NCBI GenBank assembly: GCA_910587105.1
Contig: CAJUMB010000002.1
Location: 62,001-126,000 of the forward strand
Origin: an uncultured Lachnospiraceae bacterium
Lineage (GTDB): Bacteria; Bacillota; Clostridia; Lachnospirales; Lachnospiraceae
Direction of reading: 5' to 3'
Length of the DNA: 64,000 nt
Under the pieces are notes generated by a model. The model was not told where the DNA came from. It saw only the letters and a program-made list of their open reading frames with translations, and made no database searches. Below are positions 8,606-16,395 of this stretch, piece after piece. A program made the translations under genes and the position numbers. Positions within the stretch are counted from its first letter, which is position 1, and the number at the start of each line of letters is the position of its first letter.

Positions 8606-9142
8606 ATGGCAAAGGTTGAACTGAAGAGACCGATCGTGGAAGAAATTGCCAACAGCGTCAAGGACGCACAGTCTGTAATTCTGGTTAATTACAGCGGCCT
8701 TACGGTGGAACAGGACACGATACTGCGCAGACAATTGCGGGAGGCTGGTGTTCAGTATAAAGTATATAAGAACACAATGATGAATTTCGCATTTAAGGGA
8801 ACAGACTGTGAAAGCCTGACACCCCATCTGCACGGCACAAACGCCCTGGCTATTTCTGCGGACGATGCAACAGCTCCTGCCAGAATCTTGAGCAAATTTG
8901 CAAAAGAATATCCGGCTTTGGAATTGATTGCAGGTGTAGTAGAAGGAAATTATAATGACCAGGCAGGCGTTCAGGCACTGGCCAGCATCCCGTCCAGGGA
9001 CGAACTGCTGGGAAAATTGCTGGGAAGCATCCAGTCCCCAATTGCCAACTTCGCCCGTGTGCTTAATCAGCTGGCAGAGGCTGGCGGCGGTGAAGCAGCA
9101 ATGGCAGCCAAAGGTTCCGGTGAAGAAGCGGTAGCAGAATAG
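8606..9142 (+). CDS. rplJ: 50S ribosomal protein L10
   Basis: A 178-residue protein starting MAKVELKRPIVEEIANSVKD, with AAGGAGGTG about ten bases before the ATG. The N-terminal RNA-binding domain includes the VNYSGLTVEQ and YKVYKNTM segments, and the C-terminal helix that binds L7/L12 dimers follows. The tail is Ala/Gly/Glu-rich (about 160-178). It is encoded after its own leader and 41 bases before rplL, forming the ribosomal stalk operon. Confidence 0.97.
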   Translation: MAKVELKRPIVEEIANSVKDAQSVILVNYSGLTVEQDTILRRQLREAGVQYKVYKNTMMNFAFKGTDCESLTPHLHGTNALAISADDATAPARILSKFAKEYPALELIAGVVEGNYNDQAGVQALASIPSRDELLGKLLGSIQSPIANFARVLNQLAEAGGGEAAMAAKGSGEEAVAE

Positions 9143-9183
9143 AGAAAAGTTAATTTTAGAAATTATTTTAGGAGGAAATAAAA

Positions 9184-9564
9184 ATGGCAAAATTGACAAC
9201 AGAAGAATTTATTGCAGCAATCAAAGAATTGACTGTATTGGAGCTGAATGATCTGGTAAAAGCCTGTGAAGAAGAATTCGGTGTATCTGCAGCAGCAGGA
9301 GTTGTTGTGGCAGCAGCAGACGGAGCAGGCGCTGGCGGACAGGCTGAAGAGAAAGATGAATTTGACGTAGAACTGGCAGAAGTAGGCCCGAACAAAGTTA
9401 AAGTTATCAAGGTTGTTCGTGAAATCACTGGCTTAGGTCTGAAAGAAGCCAAAGAAATGGTAGACGGCGCTCCGAAGGTAGTAAAAGAAGGCGCATCCAA
9501 GGCTGAAGCTGATGAGATCAAGGAAAAATTAGAGGCAGAAGGCGCAAAAGTAAACCTGAAATAA
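9184..9564 (+). CDS. rplL: 50S ribosomal protein L7/L12
   Basis: A 126-residue protein with the N-terminal dimerisation domain ([16 protein letters not shown]), a short Ala/Gly hinge (about 37-52) and the C-terminal factor-binding domain with [11 protein letters not shown] and the [16 protein letters not shown] segment. It forms the stalk dimers that recruit translation GTPases. AGGAGG lies about six bases before the start. The expected next gene, rpoB, is absent; a terminator follows 17 bases after the stop. Confidence 0.98.
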   Translation: MAKLTTEEFIAAIKELTVLELNDLVKACEEEFGVSAAAGVVVAAADGAGAGGQAEEKDEFDVELAEVGPNKVKVIKVVREITGLGLKEAKEMVDGAPKVVKEGASKAEADEIKEKLEAEGAKVNLK

Positions 9565-9581
9565 TGTGCTGTGAAAAGCTG

Positions 9582-9624
9582 AAAAAACCGCTGTACAGGT
9601 ATTTTCCTGTCACAGCGGTTTTTT
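9582..9624 (+). terminator. Strong terminator after rplL, probably bidirectional
   Basis: CCGCTGTACAGG (9588-9599) pairs with CCTGTCACAGCGG (9606-9618) with one bulge. Six A precede it and six T follow, so it can terminate rplJL on the plus strand and the opposing acyltransferase operon on the minus strand. Confidence 0.85.
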
Positions 9625-9750
9625 ATCGTATAGGAAACTTCATCCCCTATACGATAAAAACCCTCCGGGGGATCGCACTGCGGCGGAGTGGAATATACCG
9701 TCCGTGACGGCCCGCCGCAGGCGGAGAATCCGGCAAAGCCAGATTCTTTC
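9620..9750. repeat. Multi-hairpin intergenic element
   Basis: Four nested or adjacent inverted repeats occupy this gene-free stretch. There is a perfect 15-bp repeat at 9620-9634/9646-9660; GCGGCGG 9680-9686 pairs with CCGCCGC 9712-9718; an inner CCGTC/GACGG pair lies at 9698-9710; and AGAATC 9725-9730 pairs with GATTCT 9742-9747. No reading frame or U-tract explains it. The structure resembles REP/BIME-like or other repeated intergenic elements. No second copy was found in the window, so its repeat nature is unproven. Confidence 0.5.
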
Positions 9751-9770
9751 TTATGTGCGCCGAGCATGTC

Positions 9771-11366
9771 TTAAAATTGCTGGTAAACGAAATCAGATGC
9801 CTGATAAGAGGCTCCATAAGCGCCGTAAATGAGCAGGAACAGGATGCCCCCTATGATAACCAGCCACCGAAACAGAAGGTTTTGTCTGTCCAGAGCCTGG
9901 ATGATATGCATTCCTTTTTCCTGCATAAGGCTGACTGTGAATATGACAATCAGCATACACAGCACCAGGGTAATCTCCGGGATGGACAAGCCCAGCTGAA
10001 GCAGGCTTCCGTCTGTGAATATCCAGGGGTTGAATGTGGCGAACATACTTCGGATCATCCAAAGTGCGGTCAAAAAGGAATCCGCACGGGAGAAGATACG
10101 GCCAATGCTGACGAGAAAGAATGTCCGGGCAATCTGAAAAAACTTCCAGCTGAAACACTGGGCATTGATATGGAGCCGTTCTTCTATCCTCTTATAGACA
10201 GGTTCCAGGAGTATGCTGGAGGTGATGATGGTGCTGTTCCACAGACCGTAGGCCGCGTATTTCCAGCTTGAGCCATGCCAGATTCCCACCAGCATAAATG
10301 AAATAAAGGAGGCCAGGAATGTGGGGAGCATTTTCCCCATGTAACTGCCGAATATTTTTCTTGTACGTCTCCCCAGCTTTGCAAAGGACTGGGAGAGGGA
10401 CAGGGGATAGAATACATAATCCCGCATCCAGGCCCCCAGTGTAATATGCCACCTGCGCCAGAATTCAGCGATGGAGCGGGCAAAATACGGCCGCTCAAAG
10501 TTTACCGCCATGTCGATGCCGAATATCTGTGCAATTCCCCGTATAATATCCATGCCGCCGGAAAAGTCAGCATACACCTGAAGTCCGTATGCCGCAGACC
10601 CGGCCAGTATCATAAACCCTTCATAATCAGCATAAGAATTGAAAATGGTATCTGCGGCAGTTCCCACATATTCGGCAAAAGTGAGTTTCTTGATCAGACC
10701 CCAGAGGGCCAGTTCCAGACCATGTTTACAGCGGACGGAATCGAACCTGTGCCCCTGGTATAACTGGGGTGCCAGATGGTGATACCGGCCGATAGGGCCC
10801 TGAATGATCTGTGGAAAGAAAGAGACGAACAGAGCGGTCTTAGCCAGATTCTTCTCAGCCGGGCTCTTTCCCCTGTATACATCAATCATGTATCCTGCCG
10901 CCTGAAGGGTGTAGAAAGAGATTCCCAGAGGCAGGGCCAGGTCAATCCGGGGAGCGGTGCCGGAGATGCCCAGCAGCCCCAGCAGGGAAAACGCCCCGCC
11001 GGATAAGAAGTTGAAATATTTCAAAAATACCAGAAAGCCCAGGCAGACAATCAGTCCAAGGGTCAGAACCAGCCGCTTTTTGTGCTGAAGGGTGTCCCGG
11101 TAAGCCTTTTTATCTGCCCGGGATAACTGGGGATTGTTTTCCAGGTATGCCTTCTGCCCCTGATTGATCCAGTCCAGCCGGATGGCGGTGACATGGATGC
11201 ACAGGATGGTAAAAATCATAAAACATCCCGTTCCAATCCCGCCGTAAAAATAGAAGACAGCGCTGGATACCAGCAGTACTGTCCAGCGCTGTCTCAATGG
11301 AAAGATAAAATACACAGCAGCTGTTACTGTCAGCAGAACGACAAAATCAATGGATAAAAGCGTCAT
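9771..11366 (-). CDS. MBOAT O-acyltransferase (DltB/AlgI-like), last gene of Dlt-like operon
   Basis: About 531 residues with many membrane helices and the MBOAT signature. It includes the YFIFPLRQRW entry helix, LALPLGISFYTLQAAGYMIDVYRG, FVSFFPQIIQGPIGRY, WRRWHITLGAWMRDYVF, and the putative catalytic H364 in IWHGSSWKYAAYG. Such proteins move acyl groups from a carrier across the membrane to extracellular polymers, as DltB does for D-alanine. The start at 11366 is chosen because GGAAG precedes it and it begins four bases after the carrier-protein stop; an upstream in-frame start would overlap that gene. This is the second MBOAT of the operon and is diverged from the first, so it probably handles a different step or acceptor. 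Confidence 0.88.
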   Translation of the reverse strand: MTLLSIDFVVLLTVTAAVYFIFPLRQRWTVLLVSSAVFYFYGGIGTGCFMIFTILCIHVTAIRLDWINQGQKAYLENNPQLSRADKKAYRDTLQHKKRLVLTLGLIVCLGFLVFLKYFNFLSGGAFSLLGLLGISGTAPRIDLALPLGISFYTLQAAGYMIDVYRGKSPAEKNLAKTALFVSFFPQIIQGPIGRYHHLAPQLYQGHRFDSVRCKHGLELALWGLIKKLTFAEYVGTAADTIFNSYADYEGFMILAGSAAYGLQVYADFSGGMDIIRGIAQIFGIDMAVNFERPYFARSIAEFWRRWHITLGAWMRDYVFYPLSLSQSFAKLGRRTRKIFGSYMGKMLPTFLASFISFMLVGIWHGSSWKYAAYGLWNSTIITSSILLEPVYKRIEERLHINAQCFSWKFFQIARTFFLVSIGRIFSRADSFLTALWMIRSMFATFNPWIFTDGSLLQLGLSIPEITLVLCMLIVIFTVSLMQEKGMHIIQALDRQNLLFRWLVIIGGILFLLIYGAYGASYQASDFVYQQF

Positions 11367-11370
11367 ATGC

Positions 11371-11598
11371 TCAATCTTCCAAACGGGACACCAGAGCCTG
11401 GATGGCATCCACAGTATCAAAATTTTCCGGTTCCAGTTCATCTACCCCAATGGCAATGGAAAACTGGGCATTCAGCTCCCCCACCAGGGAGACGATATCG
11501 AAAGAATCCAGAATCCCGTCTGAGACCAAAGCCTTTTCTTTTTCAAAGTCCACATCAGGGCGCAGTTCCTTTAAAATTTCCATCAGTTGTTCTCTCAT
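11371..11598 (-). CDS. Acyl/aminoacyl carrier protein (DltC-like)
   Basis: A 75-residue acidic helical protein with the phosphopantetheine attachment motif DSFDIVSL, where S32 would carry the cofactor. It has the usual carrier-protein length and four-helix pattern (EILKELRPDV at the start, LVSRLED at the end). The start at ATG 11598 is favoured over TTG 11604 by GGAA nine bases upstream. It lies between the GNAT gene and the second MBOAT and is in the same operon as an adenylation enzyme, matching the DltA-DltC pairing. Whether it carries D-alanine or another residue cannot be told. Confidence 0.88.
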   Translation of the reverse strand: MREQLMEILKELRPDVDFEKEKALVSDGILDSFDIVSLVGELNAQFSIAIGVDELEPENFDTVDAIQALVSRLED

Positions 11599-11600
11599 AA

Positions 11601-12458
11601 TCAAATGTTCCTTTCAATAAAATACTGGTCACATACCATTCCCTCCGGCATGAACCCTTTTTTTGTGTACAGTGCAATAGCAGGGTGATTTTCCTTATCC
11701 ACCCATAGTTTTATTACCTTGAGTTCAGACGAAATCCCCTTTCGAATCACCATATGGCACAGAGACTCTGCCAGTCCATGCCTGCGGTGCTTGGGCAGAA
11801 CAGCCAGGTGCTGTAAAGTTCCCTGTTTACCCTGGATGTGCACGGCCGCTGCCCCGCACGGCTGTCCGGAAGCGGTGTTTTCCACCCAGAACAGTTCTCC
11901 CCTTTCAGACAGGTCTTTCAGCTGTTCCAGGTCCGGCAATGGTGTGCTCCTTTCATCCAGAACTGCCTCCCACAGAGAATGGACCTGCGCATAGGGCGGA
12001 GGGTCTTTTCTGAGGCGGTATCCAGGGCAGAGGCTGCAGGGGAAATCTGAGGACTGCAGGCCGGCAAGGCGGATTCCCATACGCTGGTAGCATTTATATC
12101 TGCGGATGTTCCTTTGGGCAGTCATCTGGGCCAGAGGAGCCGGTTCCCTGCAGGGCCTGTTTTCCGAATATACCATGTCAAAAAATATTTTCCCATTTCC
12201 CCGGGTTCCCCCATAGAGAACTGAGAGGTCGGGGATTGGGGTTTCCTGTGCAAGATAGAAATAGAGATTTTGATAATCGGTTCTGTCACATAAGAGAAGG
12301 AGTGCCCCGCTGGGAGTGGAAAAGCGCAGCTTTCTCTTTTCGATTAATCTGGCGATTTCCTCTGGCATGAGAAAGCAGTTTGTGTAAAATCTTTTATGCT
12401 TTTTTTGAAAAGCACTGGTTTCCTGGCTGTATTGACGTATACTCTCAAATGTTTTCAT
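11601..12458 (-). CDS. GNAT-family acetyltransferase with N-terminal extension
   Basis: A 285-residue protein. The C-terminal half (about 150-285) is a GNAT domain with the acetyl-CoA-binding motif LAVLPKHRRHGLAESLCHMV and the terminal YTKKGF element. The N-terminal half (about 1-145) is not recognised; it contains MPEEIARLIEKRKLRF and a Cys-containing CSLCPGYRL segment. Bifunctional proteins of this layout commonly acylate small molecules or amino acids. Within the operon it sits between the adenylation enzyme (one base away) and the carrier protein, so it may make or modify the activated group before or after loading. The substrate is unknown. Confidence 0.75.
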   Translation of the reverse strand: MKTFESIRQYSQETSAFQKKHKRFYTNCFLMPEEIARLIEKRKLRFSTPSGALLLLCDRTDYQNLYFYLAQETPIPDLSVLYGGTRGNGKIFFDMVYSENRPCREPAPLAQMTAQRNIRRYKCYQRMGIRLAGLQSSDFPCSLCPGYRLRKDPPPYAQVHSLWEAVLDERSTPLPDLEQLKDLSERGELFWVENTASGQPCGAAAVHIQGKQGTLQHLAVLPKHRRHGLAESLCHMVIRKGISSELKVIKLWVDKENHPAIALYTKKGFMPEGMVCDQYFIERNI

Positions 12459-12459
12459 T

Positions 12460-13971
12460 TTACAGATAATCCTCTTTCAATGCCGTACGGTCAATCTTCC
12501 CGTTTTTTGTCATAGGCAGGCTGTGAAAATGCACGAAACGGCTGGGCAGCATGTACTTGGGCAGTATTTTCCCCCCTTCTTTCATGAGTTCCCGCTGGCA
12601 GGGCTCGGCAGACTGGTAGAACAGGACAATCGTTTCCTTTTCTTCGTGGTACAGACAGCAGGCGGCATGGATGAAGGGCAGGGCGCTGATCACAGCTTCC
12701 ACCTCACCCAGCTCGATGCGGTGGCCCATATGCTTGATCTGATCATCTTTTCGGGAGAGAAAATAATACAGACCGTCTGTCCCCCGTCTGCCAAGGTCCC
12801 CTGTCCGGTAGATTCGTTCAGGATAATTGTTGTTGCAGGGATTCTGGCAGAAGACTTCAGCTGTTTTTCCGGGGTTTTGGTAGTAACCCAGAGCCAGGGA
12901 AGTGCCTCTGACGCAGATTTCTCCTGTCACGTCAGGATCTGTGACCAGGTGGTTTTTGTCCAGAAGCAGGATGTCCGTATTGGGAAAGGGAATCCCGATG
13001 GGAAGCACATCCGTATCCAGGAAATGCCTGTCCACTTTATAATAAGTACAATTGCAGGTAATCTCCGTGGGCCCGTACAGATTCACGTAGTGGGCATCCG
13101 GGAGTTTTTGCTGCCAGTAATTGAGTACTTTGCAGGGCATTGTCTCGCCGGAGAACATGATGGTGCGCAGAGTTCTGGGGCGTTCTTTTTCAAATGCCTG
13201 GAAGTTTTCTATGATCCGCAGAGCCGATACGGCCCATATGATGGTGTTAATCTTCTGCTCATTGATGCAGGTGATGAGTTTTCCGGGAAACGAGAAAAAC
13301 AGTTTGGGAATGATGTGCATACGTCCGCCGCATTTTAGCGTAGAATAAATATCTTTCACAGACACATCAAAGTCAAACGGAGCCTGATTGCCAAATACAC
13401 AATCTTCCTGAAAATCAAAAATCTGTGCAAAATTCTCGATCAGGTCGATGACAGAGCGGTGGGACACCACCACGCCCTTGGGCACGCCTGTGGAGCCTGA
13501 AGTAAAAATGGCGTACAAGGGGTCAGTGTCAATGGCTCCCCTGCGCCTTGCGGCAATGGCTTCTCTGGCAGGGGGGAAGCCTGCCGCATCCTCATATAAG
13601 ACGGCGGTTCCCTCATAATCCAGGCTTTCCAGGAGACGGCGGTTTTTTTCAGAAAAAATCACTGCTTTTGGCTTCAAAGTCTCGAATATGAGGGAGATTC
13701 TTTTTGGCGGAAGCTGGCTGTCCACAGGAACATAGAAGTTTCCGCTTTTTACAATGCCCATAAAAGAAACCACACTCTGGATGTTCCGGTCGATTAGGAC
13801 TGCGGCAGGTTCATTCTTCCCCGGAATCTCTGTCATGAGAAATGAGGCGATGGAATCGGAGAGAACGTCCAATCCGCGGTATGTCACAGAATCTGCGCTA
13901 TCGGAAAAGGCAGTTTTGTCTCCGTATTTTTCGGTGCTGTGTTTCAGGTAATCTAAAATATTTGTCAACAT
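12460..13971 (-). CDS. Amino-acid adenylation enzyme (DltA/NRPS A-domain-like)
   Basis: A stand-alone 503-residue ANL-superfamily adenylation protein. Visible core motifs are A3 (FTSGSTGVPKGVVVSH), A4 (FDFDVSVKD, with the Asp that holds an amino group), A5 (NLYGPTEITCN), A7 (YRTGDLGRR), A8 (KDDQIKHMGHRIELGEVE) and A10 with catalytic Lys (TKNGKIDR). It would activate an amino acid as adenylate and load the carrier protein encoded two genes later. At the position of the DltA motif FLFCGE, whose Cys favours D-alanine, it has IMFSGE. It may therefore not be a D-alanine ligase. It overlaps no neighbour but is one base from the GNAT gene. Confidence 0.85.
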   Translation of the reverse strand: MLTNILDYLKHSTEKYGDKTAFSDSADSVTYRGLDVLSDSIASFLMTEIPGKNEPAAVLIDRNIQSVVSFMGIVKSGNFYVPVDSQLPPKRISLIFETLKPKAVIFSEKNRRLLESLDYEGTAVLYEDAAGFPPAREAIAARRRGAIDTDPLYAIFTSGSTGVPKGVVVSHRSVIDLIENFAQIFDFQEDCVFGNQAPFDFDVSVKDIYSTLKCGGRMHIIPKLFFSFPGKLITCINEQKINTIIWAVSALRIIENFQAFEKERPRTLRTIMFSGETMPCKVLNYWQQKLPDAHYVNLYGPTEITCNCTYYKVDRHFLDTDVLPIGIPFPNTDILLLDKNHLVTDPDVTGEICVRGTSLALGYYQNPGKTAEVFCQNPCNNNYPERIYRTGDLGRRGTDGLYYFLSRKDDQIKHMGHRIELGEVEAVISALPFIHAACCLYHEEKETIVLFYQSAEPCQRELMKEGGKILPKYMLPSRFVHFHSLPMTKNGKIDRTALKEDYL

Positions 13972-13984
13972 GATTGTTTACCTC

Positions 13985-15094
13985 TTAAATGATAAAGTGG
14001 AAGTCTATGCCTTTTACGGCCCACCCATTGCGGAGAAATTCTGCGTAATCCCCCACGGCTTTATCCCAGCTTCCGTAACGGCGGTCTCCCCGGTGATCTT
14101 TGTAATAGCAGTGGTTTTTTATATAGGCACATAGATAACGGGTGGCTTTGCCGGCGCCGATGGAGTTTAGGTGGCTTTCGTCCCGGAAGTCACTGCGGGT
14201 GTCCAGGCCTATCTCATCCAGCATTTCAATGCTGCACATATCTATCATAGGGAAGCCCCGGTCTTTGATGTACTGGGAAATGGCTTTTAACTGGCCCAGT
14301 TCTTTTTTGGTATTAAAGGAAGGGTAGCTGATAAACAGCACTGGTATATTGTTTTCCTGAAGATAGCGGAAACATTCCTCCAGCATTTCCTTCTGGAAGG
14401 CATCGGCCTGTGCTGGTTTGACTTTCCACATATCTACCAGGCCGGATACATCTTTTACGGCAAAGGCGGACTCATCATCCAATGCACCTTTATATTTACT
14501 GGGTACGCTGATGTAGTCGGCCTTTTCCAGCCCGTCAACCCACCGGTTGTGAAAGTTGATAAAAGGGACGTAGTTGGAGATATTATCCGGATATAGGATA
14601 TGCTCCGGGTTTTGGGGCATTCCGTAAAAGTCATAGACTTTCTGAGCGTAGTCCAGGGAGGACTGAAGCACTCGGTAACGGTGGGTGCCCAAGTGGAGGG
14701 AATTGCTCACACGCAGGGCATTCTCGGGTCTGACGCTTTTCTTGATGGTCTTTGTCCGAAGGGCGTGAATATCAATGATCACATATTTAATATCCTGTCG
14801 GGACCGGACAAAATCAATCAGCTGTGGAAGGGGCCCGAAAGGCTGGACTGTGCCGCCCAGCTGATAGACAGGCATTCCATATTCATGCCATGCCACAGGA
14901 GCGGACCAGCCATTTGCCACCACACTGGTCCCAAATACCACGCCGTCTATAAGATTCTTTGGCTCATCATAGAATGCCTCATAGCTGCGGGAAATATAGT
15001 TTTTGGGAAACGAATAGCAGTGGAAGGCATAGCCTGTGGTGAGAGTTAATATGGTAAAAAAGCACAGGGGCTTCATATATTTGAACTTTTTCAT
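13985..15094 (-). CDS. SGNH-like (DltD/AlgX-type) exported protein, second copy
   Basis: A 369-residue protein with one N-terminal membrane anchor (about residues 8-28) and an extracytoplasmic domain. The nucleophile block is FGTSVVANGW with S57, and the Asp-His block near the C-terminus is DESHLNSIGAG, both as in SGNH/DltD-type proteins that accompany MBOAT enzymes. In such pairs the SGNH protein is thought to accept the acyl group or assist its transfer outside the membrane. It is 13 bases from the adenylation gene and 11 bases after the first SGNH gene. The residue after the nucleophile is Val rather than His, unlike its partner. Confidence 0.75.
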   Translation of the reverse strand: MKKFKYMKPLCFFTILTLTTGYAFHCYSFPKNYISRSYEAFYDEPKNLIDGVVFGTSVVANGWSAPVAWHEYGMPVYQLGGTVQPFGPLPQLIDFVRSRQDIKYVIIDIHALRTKTIKKSVRPENALRVSNSLHLGTHRYRVLQSSLDYAQKVYDFYGMPQNPEHILYPDNISNYVPFINFHNRWVDGLEKADYISVPSKYKGALDDESAFAVKDVSGLVDMWKVKPAQADAFQKEMLEECFRYLQENNIPVLFISYPSFNTKKELGQLKAISQYIKDRGFPMIDMCSIEMLDEIGLDTRSDFRDESHLNSIGAGKATRYLCAYIKNHCYYKDHRGDRRYGSWDKAVGDYAEFLRNGWAVKGIDFHFII

Positions 15095-15105
15095 ACGGAC
15101 ATTCC

Positions 15106-16383
15106 TTAATTTCTCCTGCGGTCTTTGAAAACTGCTTTATCTACAATATACCCATGCTGTGCATCTTTTACGCAGAAAACAACATCTCCGGTTATCTTTT
15201 TGCCCAGCATGTCTCTGGCCTCCTGCCGGGTGATGCTGTGTCTGCTGTGGACCTTTCCCAGCAGCTTTGCCAGAATCGGGTCTGACTGGAGGATTTGACT
15301 GTCAGTCTGGTAAATGTCACAGGTGTAGGCTTCGTCTGACAGCCATACCAGATAGGCGTCCAGCCTGGGTTCCTGCTGTAACAGTTTCCGCTTGGCGTCC
15401 TGATAGCGGATGTAGTCCCGGCCCCATCTGGATTCCCGGTCCTGGGAAGCAGCAGGCTGGGACAGGTCATAATGGGTGGTCAGATACTTACCCATATAAT
15501 CTGTGGATTTTTGGGCCCCCAGCCAGTTCAGATGGCTTTTATCTGAGAAATCCACCTGATAGTCTAGATCCAGATCTTCATCGTAACTCATGTTCAAAAA
15601 GGGCACCCCGTATTCTTGGGCCATGTCTGCGGCGCCGTTCATGGAGCGCTGTATCTCATCCTCCAGACAGCAGGGCACAGCGGTTAATACAATGGAAATG
15701 TCCCGTTTCTGGCACTCCTCGATGATTTTTCTCAGATAGCGGAAACCTACGGTATCTTCGCAGGAACGGTCTGCCTGGTCGATGAGATGATAGCCGGACA
15801 GATCCTGCACATTGCTTATGATTCTGCACCCCTTAAAAGGTGAGCTTTCCGGCCGGAAATCTTCCGGGCCCAGCTCTTCCCAGCGGTTATGGTAAATATA
15901 GAAATTAAATAAAAATTCCATTCTCTGGGCAGGTGATTCAAATAAATCCATGACCATCTGTACTTTTGTCCGGGAGAATGGAATGCTGTCCATCCCTGTG
16001 TGCATTCTCTCTACAATAGAAGAACTGCTTATCTTCGCGTCATTTCCGGTTTTATAGCAGTCCATCACAACCACCTTGGGCGTTCCATAGTCCAGGGCGT
16101 TCATAAAGGTCCAGTAAGTCTGGGTGATGTAACTGCTGGCCGCGGCCAGGCTGTAAGAGTAAATGCCATAATCTTTCCACAGCTCCATGACCTGCATACT
16201 GCGCCGCACATGGCTGGTGCCCAGAAGCCATACGTCATAATCCCCGGGATTCTCCCAGAACTGGCTGTATTCCACACGGCTTTCCTTGCGCTCCAGAAGA
16301 CGGCAGACAGAGTGGATTGTCAGTGTGCAGACCGTGAAAAAACACAGAACGGCTGCCATACGTTTTACTTTTTTGTATTTCAT
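15106..16383 (-). CDS. SGNH-like (DltD/AlgX-type) exported protein, first copy
   Basis: A 425-residue protein with an N-terminal membrane helix (about 8-28), then an SGNH-type domain with LLGTSHVRRSM (nucleophile S57 in canonical GTSH) and a DKSHLNWLGAQ Asp-His block at about residue 280. The remaining 130 residues form a C-terminal extension with a Tyr/Asp-rich segment and the VVFCVKDAQHGYIVD strand. It follows the first MBOAT after 12 bases, suggesting a dedicated pair. It is related in plan but not closely similar in sequence to the other SGNH protein of the operon, so the two are unlikely to be recent duplicates. Confidence 0.78.
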   Translation of the reverse strand: MKYKKVKRMAAVLCFFTVCTLTIHSVCRLLERKESRVEYSQFWENPGDYDVWLLGTSHVRRSMQVMELWKDYGIYSYSLAAASSYITQTYWTFMNALDYGTPKVVVMDCYKTGNDAKISSSSIVERMHTGMDSIPFSRTKVQMVMDLFESPAQRMEFLFNFYIYHNRWEELGPEDFRPESSPFKGCRIISNVQDLSGYHLIDQADRSCEDTVGFRYLRKIIEECQKRDISIVLTAVPCCLEDEIQRSMNGAADMAQEYGVPFLNMSYDEDLDLDYQVDFSDKSHLNWLGAQKSTDYMGKYLTTHYDLSQPAASQDRESRWGRDYIRYQDAKRKLLQQEPRLDAYLVWLSDEAYTCDIYQTDSQILQSDPILAKLLGKVHSRHSITRQEARDMLGKKITGDVVFCVKDAQHGYIVDKAVFKDRRRN

Positions 16384-16395
16384 GATGCACCATCC

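Noticed and set aside
9620..9660. Perfect 15-bp hairpin considered as a second terminator
   Set aside because: The T-run is on the 5' arm and the 3' arm ends in A on both strands, so it lacks a terminator U-tract; it is kept only as part of the structured element.
12523..13338. A 271-residue plus-strand open frame
   Set aside because: It is antisense to the adenylation enzyme, whose A3-A10 motifs fix the coding strand.
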